Program-made: the position numbers and the translations under genes | DNA from: JAZSQZ01 sp045538175 | GTDB taxonomy: Bacteria; Bacillota; Clostridia; Christensenellales; UBA1242 | Reading direction: 5' to 3' | Assembly: GCA_045538175.1 (NCBI GenBank) | Contig: JAZSQZ010000101.1 | Span: 1 to 64,000 of the forward strand | Length of the DNA stretch: 64,000 bases | Shown: positions 41,736-49,405 of the stretch, in pieces | How positions within the stretch are numbered: the stretch's first letter is position 1 | Layout: each line of letters starts with the position of its first letter | Notes under the pieces: model-generated | Told to the model about the DNA's origin: nothing | What the model saw: only the letters and a program-made list of their open reading frames with translations | Database searches by the model: none

Positions 41736-42038
41736 ATGGTTAAAAAAATTAAAGAATTCAATTTAAAAAACAATCGAAAACTTGATATAAATTCAAGGTT
41801 TTTAGACATTGTTAGCGAAGTGGGAGAGTTAAGTAAAGAAGTCTTAAAAAAGACTAAATACGGAACTTGTGAGTTTGAAAAAACTGACGAGTTCATAGAA
41901 GAATTTGGCGATGTTTTATACTCCTTAATTTCCTTTGGTTTGGAATGTGGGGTAGATGTTGAAAATTCGATTGATTTTGTTTTAAAAAAGTATCAATCAA
42001 GGATAGAAAACACAGGCAATATGGCATCGAAAAACTAG
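41736..42038 (+). CDS. MazG-like nucleotide pyrophosphohydrolase (second copy)
   Basis: The protein has 100 residues. IVSEVGELSKEVLKK and EEFGDVLYSLISFGLE supply the ExxE and ExxD metal-binding helices of single-domain MazG enzymes. It differs clearly from the MazG at 21872, so the two are paralogues. GGAGAT lies eight bases before the ATG. Confidence 0.82.
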   Translation: MVKKIKEFNLKNNRKLDINSRFLDIVSEVGELSKEVLKKTKYGTCEFEKTDEFIEEFGDVLYSLISFGLECGVDVENSIDFVLKKYQSRIENTGNMASKN

Positions 42039-42101
42039 AAAATTTCAAAAAAATTTGCTAGTTTGTTTTACAAATTATTGTTTATAAGTTAACATAATAT
42101 T

Positions 42102-42944
42102 ATGAATAAGATTGACATAAAAGTAGAAAGGCTAAGCAAGGTTTCAAATATTCTTTTAGATTATGGTTTTTCTTACAACGCAGTCTGCAAAATGTTAAGG
42201 ACAAAAGATGTAAGAATCGACAACAGCAAAATTTCAGTTGACCAAGATGTTTTTGCTGGACAAACAGTTACTTGTTTTTGTAAGGAACTTCCTGAAAACA
42301 AATTTACAGTTGTTTTTGAAGACGATAATGTTTTGATCCTTAACAAAAAAAGTGGAATCGAAGTTGTAGGCGATAATAGTTTAGAAACAAAAACCGGCGC
42401 AATTGCAGTGCACCGAATTGACAGAAACACTGAAGGTCTTGTCATTATGGCAAAAAACAAAGAAGCAGAAGCTGATTTGTTGCAAGCCATAAAAAATAGA
42501 GATATTGTAAAAAAATATTTGTGCGAAGTTGTAGGTTTTCCAAATTTTGATGGAAAAACTTATACAGCCTATCTTTTTAAAGATAGCAAAAATTCAGTTG
42601 TAAAAGTTTATCCTAAAAAGGAAGTTGGTGCTGTAGAAATTAAAACAAAGTTTAAGGTTTTGAAAAAAGGGACTGTTACATCTGTTGTTAGTTGCGAACT
42701 TATCACAGGCAAAACCCATCAAATTAGGGCACACTTATCATATTTGGGTTATCCTATTTTGGGCGATATGAAATATGGCTCAGTCGAAAAAAACAAGAAG
42801 TTAAAAGAAAAAACACAAAAATTGCACTGTTTTTATCTTAAGATTATGGGACTTGATAAACTTGCATATCTTAACGGTAGAGAGATTATAAACTTGCCAG
42901 AATGGGCAAAAAATTTAAAAATCGAGGAAAAAAATGGAAATTAA
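42102..42944 (+). CDS. RluA-family pseudouridine synthase
   Basis: The protein has 280 residues. An S4-like RNA-binding part (about 10-60) precedes the catalytic domain with VHRIDRNTEGLVIMAKN, a variant of the HRLDxxTSGL motif (catalytic Asp107). CELITGKTHQIRAHLSYLGYPILGD follows. It modifies uridines in rRNA or tRNA. The start has no Shine-Dalgarno, and a TAACAT element ends six bases upstream, a possible leaderless start. The HD gene overlaps its end by 11 bases. Confidence 0.88.
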   Translation: MNKIDIKVERLSKVSNILLDYGFSYNAVCKMLRTKDVRIDNSKISVDQDVFAGQTVTCFCKELPENKFTVVFEDDNVLILNKKSGIEVVGDNSLETKTGAIAVHRIDRNTEGLVIMAKNKEAEADLLQAIKNRDIVKKYLCEVVGFPNFDGKTYTAYLFKDSKNSVVKVYPKKEVGAVEIKTKFKVLKKGTVTSVVSCELITGKTHQIRAHLSYLGYPILGDMKYGSVEKNKKLKEKTQKLHCFYLKIMGLDKLAYLNGREIINLPEWAKNLKIEEKNGN

Positions 42945-43587
42945 AAAAGAGCTTGTTGCATATGTTGAAGAAAATATTAAGCCTAGATATGCAGAGTTTG
43001 ATACGATACACGACGTTGACCACTTTTATTTTGTTGTAAACAATTGTATTGCATACACAAAAGAACTTTTTGATAATGGTATCGAACTTGATGTTGATAT
43101 GGCATATACTATTGGTGCTTATCACGACCTAGGTTTAATTCATGGCGAAGATATGCACACAAAATACTCAGCAGATATCTTAAGGCAAGATAAGAAGTTA
43201 AGAGATTTCTTTACCGAAGCAGAGATTGAAACTATGGCTATCGCTATTGAAGACCACGCTTCACTTTTGGAAACAGAGCCAAGAAATATTTATGGAAAAC
43301 TTATCGCTGATGCTGAGCGTAGCAACTCGATTAGAAATGTTTTTGAAAGACCTATAATGTTGAGTTTAGAAAACGACCCTGAAGATATGTCAAAAACAAA
43401 AAGAGTAAACAAAATTATAAAGTTTGTTGAAGAAAAGTTTGGAAAAGACGGCTATGTTAATTTCTGGCTTGGAATTTCTGCAGTTGCAACCGAGCAAAGA
43501 AATCTTTGGGAACTTTTAGAAGATAAACAAAAATGTAGAGAATTCGTCAATAAACTCTATGATGACCTAAAATCTAAGCTTAACTAA
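42934..43587 (+). CDS. HD-domain phosphohydrolase
   Basis: The protein has 217 residues. HD metal ligands are present: DVDHF (His30), YHDLG (His64-Asp65) and a later HAS/ADAERS segment. HD proteins hydrolyse nucleotides or cyclic nucleotides, but the substrate is unknown. It is co-transcribed with the pseudouridine synthase by an 11-base overlap, with GAGGAAAAA before the ATG. Confidence 0.82.
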   Translation: MEIKKELVAYVEENIKPRYAEFDTIHDVDHFYFVVNNCIAYTKELFDNGIELDVDMAYTIGAYHDLGLIHGEDMHTKYSADILRQDKKLRDFFTEAEIETMAIAIEDHASLLETEPRNIYGKLIADAERSNSIRNVFERPIMLSLENDPEDMSKTKRVNKIIKFVEEKFGKDGYVNFWLGISAVATEQRNLWELLEDKQKCREFVNKLYDDLKSKLN

Positions 43588-43616
43588 TATTGAAAATTTA
43601 GAAATGATGTGTTAAA

Positions 43617-43646
43617 ATACTCTCAAGAAAGTCGAGAGTATTTTTT
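43617..43646 (+). terminator. Terminator of the RluA-HD operon
   Basis: ATACTCTC (43617-43624) and GAGAGTAT (43634-43641), then T6. It lies just before the AAGGA of the next gene, so read-through transcripts would end there. Confidence 0.75.
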
Positions 43647-43661
43647 ATTTAGAAGGAAACT

Positions 43662-44678
43662 ATGGTAAATAGAGCAACATTTTTAAACGAGCACAACTTT
43701 AAATTTTCAAAAACTAAGGGTGGTATCACTCCTGGGGCTTTTGGTTGCTATACCGATAGTTTTGGGAATTCATATAATGTTGTTTTAAAACTTTCAACCC
43801 CAAATCTTAATGGAGCAAAACAACATACTGTTGAGTGCTTTGCAAGTGAAGTTTTGTTAAGGCTGGGGCAAAGGACTTTGCCTATTGTTAAAGTTTCTGT
43901 AAGCGAAGGGTTAAGGGATTATATAAGTCAATGTGGATTTGATAAAGAGTGGTACGGAAAGGAAGTTTTAAGTGATGGCACAATTAAAATAGATTTCAAC
44001 ACCCCTAACACTCAAAAGATTGAAACAATGTACGAAATAGGAAAAAATGCAGGTGTCGAACCTGTAAGACTTAGGACAATTGACGGTTGTGTTGACGCCA
44101 TAAAAAAGATATATGGGAAAGACTCCCCACTTGTTAACGGGTTTTTGCAACAACAGTTGTCAAAAATTTTTATAAACAACAATGACTACAATATCGATGA
44201 TATGTTTTCTGTTGTTACATACAATGACGGTAGCGTTGCACCGCTTCCTATATATGATTTGGGCTCATCAATTGTAATCGGTGCTTTTTCAAAACAAGCA
44301 CTAAACAAGTTTGGTGTTGACGGAAATACTTTATCTCACGACCTAAGTTTTGGTGAAATCAGGACGCTAAATTCTACACTTTACAATCAAGGCACAGCGA
44401 TGGGCACAACAATGTTTACGGATAATTGGTGGAATGATGTTTCTCAAAAACAACTTGTTGAATATATTTGTAAAACTTATCCGGATTCTGCAAAGGAATT
44501 TTATGCACATTTAACAACTTTTGACGAAGAAGATATTTTTTACATTTGCGACACAATGCAGTCAAACGGAATTGTAGACGAAACCGAAAAAACCTTTCTT
44601 ACAGATTTTATGTGGGCAAGGCAAGAAGAAATGATGACAACAATGCAATTAAGTTTGTTTCAAGATGTTGCCCAATAG
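43662..44678 (+). CDS. Orphan protein with possible kinase-like core
   Basis: The protein has 338 residues. YNVVLKLSTP, a glutamate-containing ECFASEVLLRLGQ helix, then a late INNNDYNID and PIYDLGSS could correspond to the Lys, Glu, catalytic D/N and metal-binding Asp of a HipA- or lanthipeptide-type kinase fold. The match is loose, and no full motif set is present. AAGGAAAC precedes the ATG. No antitoxin-like gene is adjacent. Confidence 0.4.
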   Translation: MVNRATFLNEHNFKFSKTKGGITPGAFGCYTDSFGNSYNVVLKLSTPNLNGAKQHTVECFASEVLLRLGQRTLPIVKVSVSEGLRDYISQCGFDKEWYGKEVLSDGTIKIDFNTPNTQKIETMYEIGKNAGVEPVRLRTIDGCVDAIKKIYGKDSPLVNGFLQQQLSKIFINNNDYNIDDMFSVVTYNDGSVAPLPIYDLGSSIVIGAFSKQALNKFGVDGNTLSHDLSFGEIRTLNSTLYNQGTAMGTTMFTDNWWNDVSQKQLVEYICKTYPDSAKEFYAHLTTFDEEDIFYICDTMQSNGIVDETEKTFLTDFMWARQEEMMTTMQLSLFQDVAQ

Positions 44679-44694
44679 TTTTTGTCACACAATA

Positions 44695-44744
44695 TTGAAA
44701 AAAACAGATATAACCTTCTATAATTTTTTAGGAGGTTATTTTTT
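44695..44744 (+). promoter_or_regulatory. Promoter with terminator-like hairpin that holds the Shine-Dalgarno
   Basis: TTGAAA (44695-44700), 18 bases and TATAAT (44719-44724) form a promoter whose start point would be near 44731. ATAACCTTCT (44710-44719) pairs with AGGAGGTTAT (44730-44739), ten pairs with one G-U, followed by T6 directly before ATG 44745. Transcripts from upstream would form the hairpin and stop or hide the ribosome site. Transcripts from this promoter lack the 5' arm and are free. Confidence 0.6.
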
Positions 44745-45236
44745 ATGGACTTTAAAAAGTTGCAAACAAACATCAAAGACAACAAAAGGCAAGTCATGGA
44801 GCAAGTTGGTTACTTTGATGAAAAGATTTCAGGTATTGAGTCAAACATCGATAAATTAAATGCCGATGTTGAAAGTTTAAACACAAATATTGATACTTTA
44901 AATTCTAATATAGTAGAAAAAATAAACTATATTTCGTTGTTGCCAATAAACTCAAGGGTTGATATAGGTATTACTTTAAGTACTCCTACAAACACAGACT
45001 TTATAGCCCCCTTTAATGGCTATTGTTTTGTTTCTATTCAAAATGGAACGGTAGAAGGAAGTTATACTCTTGCTAATCAAAGTGCAGGCGAACTTGCAAT
45101 TGGCATAAATGTTCCTACCTGGAAAAATTTTCTAATTTATGTCCCTTGCAAAAAAGGAGACACCATTAGGTATAGAAGGACAGTAGACCCGGCGAATATT
45201 TGGCTTGCAAAATTTATAAAGGCAGGGAGTGTATAA
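44745..45236 (+). CDS. Phage-tail-fibre-like protein with coiled-coil stalk
   Basis: The protein has 163 residues. Residues about 20-65 are a regular coiled coil (SNIDKLNADVESLNTNIDTL with repeated N and L), followed by a compact beta-rich domain (about 70-163) with SRVDIGITLSTPTNTDF and FIAPFNGYCFVSIQ, as in trimeric fibre tips or C1q-like heads. The next gene looks like a fibre chaperone. There are no other phage genes here. It could be part of a tailocin remnant, a moron or a secreted adhesin. No signal peptide is seen. Confidence 0.6.
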   Translation: MDFKKLQTNIKDNKRQVMEQVGYFDEKISGIESNIDKLNADVESLNTNIDTLNSNIVEKINYISLLPINSRVDIGITLSTPTNTDFIAPFNGYCFVSIQNGTVEGSYTLANQSAGELAIGINVPTWKNFLIYVPCKKGDTIRYRRTVDPANIWLAKFIKAGSV

Positions 45237-45238
45237 TA

Positions 45239-45595
45239 ATGTATTTTAGGTTAAACGAATTAAAACAAATTATTGATTGTAGCGAAGAAAGATATGCAGA
45301 TGACTGCCTATTTACAACGGACAAGATAGATAGGGGTTTTGATGGGGCACTTATGTTTGTAAGTGATATGCAAACTGAAGAGTATAAAAAAAGAAAGCAA
45401 GAAAAAGAGCAAAAAGACAAGGTGGAAAAATTAAGATTTGATAGAGAAAACGAGTGTTTTGCAATTATCAACCGTGGACAACTTTGGTACGAAACTTTAA
45501 CATTAGAGCAAAAAGAAGAATTAAAACTTTGGTATAAGTCTTGGCTTGATGTCACAAAAACTTTCAAAAAACCTACAAAACCAAACTTTGTATAA
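45239..45595 (+). CDS. Tail-fibre assembly chaperone-like protein
   Basis: The protein has 118 residues from ATG 45239 (GGGAG upstream). The N-terminal part is short. A charged coil (about 50-75) is followed by LTLEQKEELKLWYKSWLDVT and a TFKKPTKPNFV end. That last block resembles the C-terminus of phage tail-fibre assembly proteins, where Y-x-x-x-L-x-D-[IV]-T is followed by a proline-rich end. It begins two bases after the fibre-like gene. The pairing strengthens both calls. Confidence 0.6.
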   Translation: MYFRLNELKQIIDCSEERYADDCLFTTDKIDRGFDGALMFVSDMQTEEYKKRKQEKEQKDKVEKLRFDRENECFAIINRGQLWYETLTLEQKEELKLWYKSWLDVTKTFKKPTKPNFV

Positions 45596-45630
45596 GTGGC
45601 AAAACAAACAAAAACTGAATAAGTTATTAT

Positions 45631-46692
45631 ATGAAAATTTCAGTTTGTATGATTGTAAAAAATGAAGAAGAAGTTTTAGATAGATGCCTAAAATGTGTAA
45701 AACAATTTGCCGACGAAATTGTTATAGTTGACACGGGCTCTTGCGATAAAACAAAAGAAATTGCAAAAAAATATACCGACAAAATCTATGATTTTTTGTG
45801 GTGCGATGACTTTTCAAAAGCACGCAATTTTTCTTTTAAATTTGCAAGTTGTGATTATATTTTGTGGCTTGACGCAGACGATTATATAACACCCAAAAAC
45901 ATCAAAAAAATAAACGCCCTAAAGCGTGAAAATACAAATACTGATGTTTATATGTTAAGGTACGAAATGTGTTTTAACACTAAAAATAAGCCTAATTTTA
46001 CCTATTTTAGAGAAAGAATTGTCAAAAACAACGGCAAATTTTTGTGGTCAGGGTTTATCCACGAAGCGATAACACCTTGTGGAAAAATAGAGTATTTAGA
46101 CATATCTATAAGGCATAAAAGGAAAGAAAAAACAGATAAAAAAAGGAACTTAAAAATATATCTAAAACAAATAAAAAATGGTGCAGTGTTGAGTGCTCGT
46201 GATAGATTTTATTTTGCAAGAGAATATTTTTATAACGGCAAATATCTTAAGTCAAAACAAGAGTTTAAAAAGTTTTTGTTGTGCAAAAATAAATTTCTTC
46301 CAAATGAGATAGACGCAAATTTGTATGTTGCAAAATGTTATATGTTTTTAGGAAAATTAGACAAAGCAAAATGGCATCTTTTATCTGTGTTAAACACACT
46401 TAATTTGGGTGCAGAAGGTTGCTGTTTGCTTGGAGAAATCTTTATAAAGCAAAACAAATTTAGTCTTGCAATTTTTTGGTTTAGGGCTGCCTTAAATCAA
46501 GTTATTGACGAAAGAAATGGTGGATTTGTGGATAAGTCATTTTTTACAATTATACCTTCCTTACAACTTACATATGTTTATTATCTTTTGGGCGATATGA
46601 AAAGAGCAAAACATTATCATAAAATCGCAAAAAGGTTTGAGCCTAAAAATCCGTCAGTATTGCACAATGATAAGTTTTTTAACACAAAATAA
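45631..46692 (+). CDS. Family 2 glycosyltransferase with C-terminal TPR-like repeats
   Basis: The protein has 353 residues. The GT-A domain shows SVCMIVKNEEEVLDRCL, DEIVIVDTGSCDKT, FSKARNFSF and the metal-binding WLDADDY (near 85-91). Residues about 190-340 are helical repeats with FYFAREYFYNGKYLKSKQEF-like units. This TPR-glycosyltransferase layout is known from glycopeptide and surface-protein glycosylation, for example SunS-type enzymes. The acceptor is unknown. A link to the fibre-like gene just upstream is possible but unproven. Confidence 0.82.
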   Translation: MKISVCMIVKNEEEVLDRCLKCVKQFADEIVIVDTGSCDKTKEIAKKYTDKIYDFLWCDDFSKARNFSFKFASCDYILWLDADDYITPKNIKKINALKRENTNTDVYMLRYEMCFNTKNKPNFTYFRERIVKNNGKFLWSGFIHEAITPCGKIEYLDISIRHKRKEKTDKKRNLKIYLKQIKNGAVLSARDRFYFAREYFYNGKYLKSKQEFKKFLLCKNKFLPNEIDANLYVAKCYMFLGKLDKAKWHLLSVLNTLNLGAEGCCLLGEIFIKQNKFSLAIFWFRAALNQVIDERNGGFVDKSFFTIIPSLQLTYVYYLLGDMKRAKHYHKIAKRFEPKNPSVLHNDKFFNTK

Positions 46693-46739
46693 TTTGCTAA
46701 AATATTTATATATGTTAAAATATCACAAGGTAAAATGAT

Positions 46740-47903
46740 ATGAAACTTATTAAGAAATTATTTATTAAAAATTACAAAAACACTGATGATAAAGAAGTTA
46801 GGTTTAGATACGGCACAGTTGCAAGTGTGTTTGGGATTGTTTTTAACCTAATTTTGTTTGCAGGGAAAATTCTAGCAGGTATCCTATCTTCAAGTATCAC
46901 AATTATATCTGACGCTATCAACAACTTAACAGATGGTGGCTCGTCTATTATAAGTTTGATTGGTTTTAAGTTATCAGGAAAACCTGCTGATAAAGATCAC
47001 CCTTTTGGTCACGCTAGATACGAATATATCACAGGGCTTATTGTGTCAATGCTTATTTTGGCAATCGGTTTTGTTTTGTGTAAGGAATCTATCACAAAAA
47101 TTATAACCCCTGAGCCTGTTACAGTCGGGGCATATGTTTACATCATCTTAAGTGCAGGTATCTTGGCAAAGTTGTTTTTGATGTGTCTTAATTATAATTT
47201 TGCAAAAGCAATTGATTCGGACACCCTAAAGGCAACTGCAATAGATAGTAGAAACGATATTATTGCAACAAGTGCTGCTCTTATTGCAACCATAATTATG
47301 GGTGTATGGGGCATAAATGTTGACGCTTACTTTGGTCTTGCAGTCGCAGTATTTATTTTGATTTCAGGCATAAAATTGTTTAGAGAAATCGTAAGTCCTT
47401 TGCTTGGCGAACCACCACAAAAAGAATTTGTAAAAAAAGTTAAAGACAAGATTTTAAGTTACGAAAATGTTTTGGGACTTCACGAACTTATACTTCACTC
47501 ATATGGCGAAAACAACTATTATGGTTCAGTTCACGTAGAAGTTTCTTGCGAACTTAATCCTATGGTATCTCACGACCTTGCAGACAATATCGAAAAAGAT
47601 GTTTGGGACGAATTTGGTCTTAGGTTTGTCGTACATACCGACCCAATCCAAGTTAACGATAAAAAGGTTGTTGATTTTCGTGCAAGGGTGGAAAAGGACA
47701 TAAAAGAAATCGATGAAAGTTTAACAATTCACGATTTTAGAATTGTCGAAGGCAAAAAGCACACAAACCTTGTTTTTGATGTAGCCGTGCCATTTGATGT
47801 AGACGTAAATCACGATAAAGTTATGAAGTTTTTTGACACAAGATATGACACAAAAGATATGAAGTATTATTTTGTTGTTACAATTGATAGAGTTATTGAT
47901 TAA
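46740..47903 (+). CDS. Cation diffusion facilitator (CDF) metal transporter
   Basis: The protein has 387 residues. About six membrane segments (20-45, 48-70, 90-112, 125-147, 170-190, 193-212) carry SDAINNLTDGGSS and KDHPFGHARYEY, and later IDSRNDIIATS, the CDF metal-site signatures. A long C-terminal cytoplasmic part (about 215-387) has the CDF metallochaperone-like fold. It would export Zn2+, Mn2+ or Fe2+. AAGGT lies before ATG 46740. Confidence 0.9.
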   Translation: MKLIKKLFIKNYKNTDDKEVRFRYGTVASVFGIVFNLILFAGKILAGILSSSITIISDAINNLTDGGSSIISLIGFKLSGKPADKDHPFGHARYEYITGLIVSMLILAIGFVLCKESITKIITPEPVTVGAYVYIILSAGILAKLFLMCLNYNFAKAIDSDTLKATAIDSRNDIIATSAALIATIIMGVWGINVDAYFGLAVAVFILISGIKLFREIVSPLLGEPPQKEFVKKVKDKILSYENVLGLHELILHSYGENNYYGSVHVEVSCELNPMVSHDLADNIEKDVWDEFGLRFVVHTDPIQVNDKKVVDFRARVEKDIKEIDESLTIHDFRIVEGKKHTNLVFDVAVPFDVDVNHDKVMKFFDTRYDTKDMKYYFVVTIDRVID

Positions 47904-47905
47904 AA

Positions 47906-47931
47906 AAAACAGCCGGTTGGCTGTTTTTTTA
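47906..47931. terminator. Bidirectional terminator between CDF and lipoprotein genes
   Basis: AAAACAGCC and GGCTGTTTT arms (about 47908-47930) with T-run. Confidence 0.85.
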
Positions 47932-49335
47932 TAGACAAGAATATAAAAATTTTACAAAAGCTCTTGTTGATGCTTCAAACTGATAAGAGTAGCTTGAAAT
48001 AGGTACATTGTTTTGATTTAACCAAATTGTTATATAGGTGTTTTTTTCTAGTCTTGAAATAAGATAGTCTTCAGCTGACTCAACAGAACCTTGTGGCAAT
48101 CCTATAAGAGAAATAAATCTTCTTGTTGCAAACACAGAATCGTGGTTTGAGTAGAAGTAATTTTTGACTGCGTCGCAAAGTTTTAAAGAACTGTCTGTTT
48201 TAAAGTCTGTAACAATGTTGATTGCTGCAATATTTGCGTCGTAGTCTTCCATGCTAAAACCGGAACTGTCGCTTCCAAATTTTTCTTGTGCTGCAGCTTC
48301 AATTTTGCTAGAATCACCATCAACATCTTTTATGTCAACGGTAAGTTGGCCGATATCTCCACCAAAACCACCAAGGTCGGTTTCAGCTCCGTTTATTCCG
48401 CATTTTTCTCCAAACGAAATTACAGCCATCAGGTGCATAAAGTCAATTTCTTTTGCTGTATATGGTTCGGTTAGGGTTGTGATTGTTTTTAGTGACATAA
48501 GGTCGTCTTCGCCTTGATTTTGTTCAACATAATCAATAAATGATTGATTTATGCTTCCTAAAATCATATTCCAAGTTCTTGTGCAATAACTAGATTTTCC
48601 ACTTCTAATAAAGTTTAGAGCAAGATATTTTGGTGTATAATTTAATTCGTTTTGAGTTATATAAGTTTGGGCAAGGGTTTCAAGTTTTTCAAGTTTATCC
48701 ATAGTTTGGTCAAAAGTTGCTTTGCCTTCGCCTTTGGTTTTGCCTTTTGAAAAGTTAGGGTAAGGAAGTTTTCTTGCGTCAAAAACATTGTAGGTTATTT
48801 TATAGTCTTTATGGATAATTTCGCTTATGTTGTTGTTTTTGATTGTAAAAGTGTGTTCGCCAAGGGTTAGGGTATAATCGCCTTCGCCTTTGTCTTTTTT
48901 AAGTTCGCCAAGTTTTAATTCTGCTTCACTGTAGTTAAAAGCTTCAGGCTCAAGGAGATAAAATTTGTTGCTTGCTTCATCTTTAAATTGTGTTACATTT
49001 TGTCCAAGCAAGTATGAAACTGTGCCGTCAACATCTTTACAGCCCATTGTTATAATGCTTTTTTCGTCTAGCCAATATTGTTTTTGAATTTCGCCGTCAA
49101 CTTTGTAGTAATAATAGTAGTAGTTGATTTCCCAAAGAGAATCAAAAGAACAACTTTCTTCAATTTCTTTTTCGTTTTCGGTGTAGGTAAGTGTACAGAC
49201 ATAACTTGTTTGCTCGTTTAATCGCCTAAAAGCCTTAAGGCCAACATTTTCAGGGGTGTCTTTACTATCCCCAAAACACCCTACAAAAAATACAGGAACA
49301 AAAAGTAATAATACTAAAAACCATAATTTTTTCAT
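47929..49335 (-). CDS. Lipoprotein, unknown function
   Basis: The protein has 468 residues. A signal peptide ends in the lipobox FVGC with Cys20, so the mature protein is anchored to the outer face of the membrane. The rest is acidic, with beta-rich segments (about 50-190) and a helical C-terminal half. No family recognised. The ATG at 49335 has TATACT ending exactly six bases upstream and no ribosome binding site, so it is a leaderless candidate. The longer in-frame start at 49353 lies inside the promoter. Confidence 0.75.
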   Translation of the reverse strand: MKKLWFLVLLLFVPVFFVGCFGDSKDTPENVGLKAFRRLNEQTSYVCTLTYTENEKEIEESCSFDSLWEINYYYYYYKVDGEIQKQYWLDEKSIITMGCKDVDGTVSYLLGQNVTQFKDEASNKFYLLEPEAFNYSEAELKLGELKKDKGEGDYTLTLGEHTFTIKNNNISEIIHKDYKITYNVFDARKLPYPNFSKGKTKGEGKATFDQTMDKLEKLETLAQTYITQNELNYTPKYLALNFIRSGKSSYCTRTWNMILGSINQSFIDYVEQNQGEDDLMSLKTITTLTEPYTAKEIDFMHLMAVISFGEKCGINGAETDLGGFGGDIGQLTVDIKDVDGDSSKIEAAAQEKFGSDSSGFSMEDYDANIAAINIVTDFKTDSSLKLCDAVKNYFYSNHDSVFATRRFISLIGLPQGSVESAEDYLISRLEKNTYITIWLNQNNVPISSYSYQFEASTRAFVKFLYSCL

Positions 49336-49372
49336 ATAGATAGTATAATCCAAAACCTTTTAAAAGCAAAAT

Positions 49373-49405
49373 AAAAAAACCTTCTTATTTAGAAGGTTTT
49401 TATTA
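49373..49405 (-). terminator. Terminator of tex
   Basis: AAAACCTTCT and AGAAGGTTTT arms (about 49376-49400) with a T-run on the minus strand. Confidence 0.8.
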
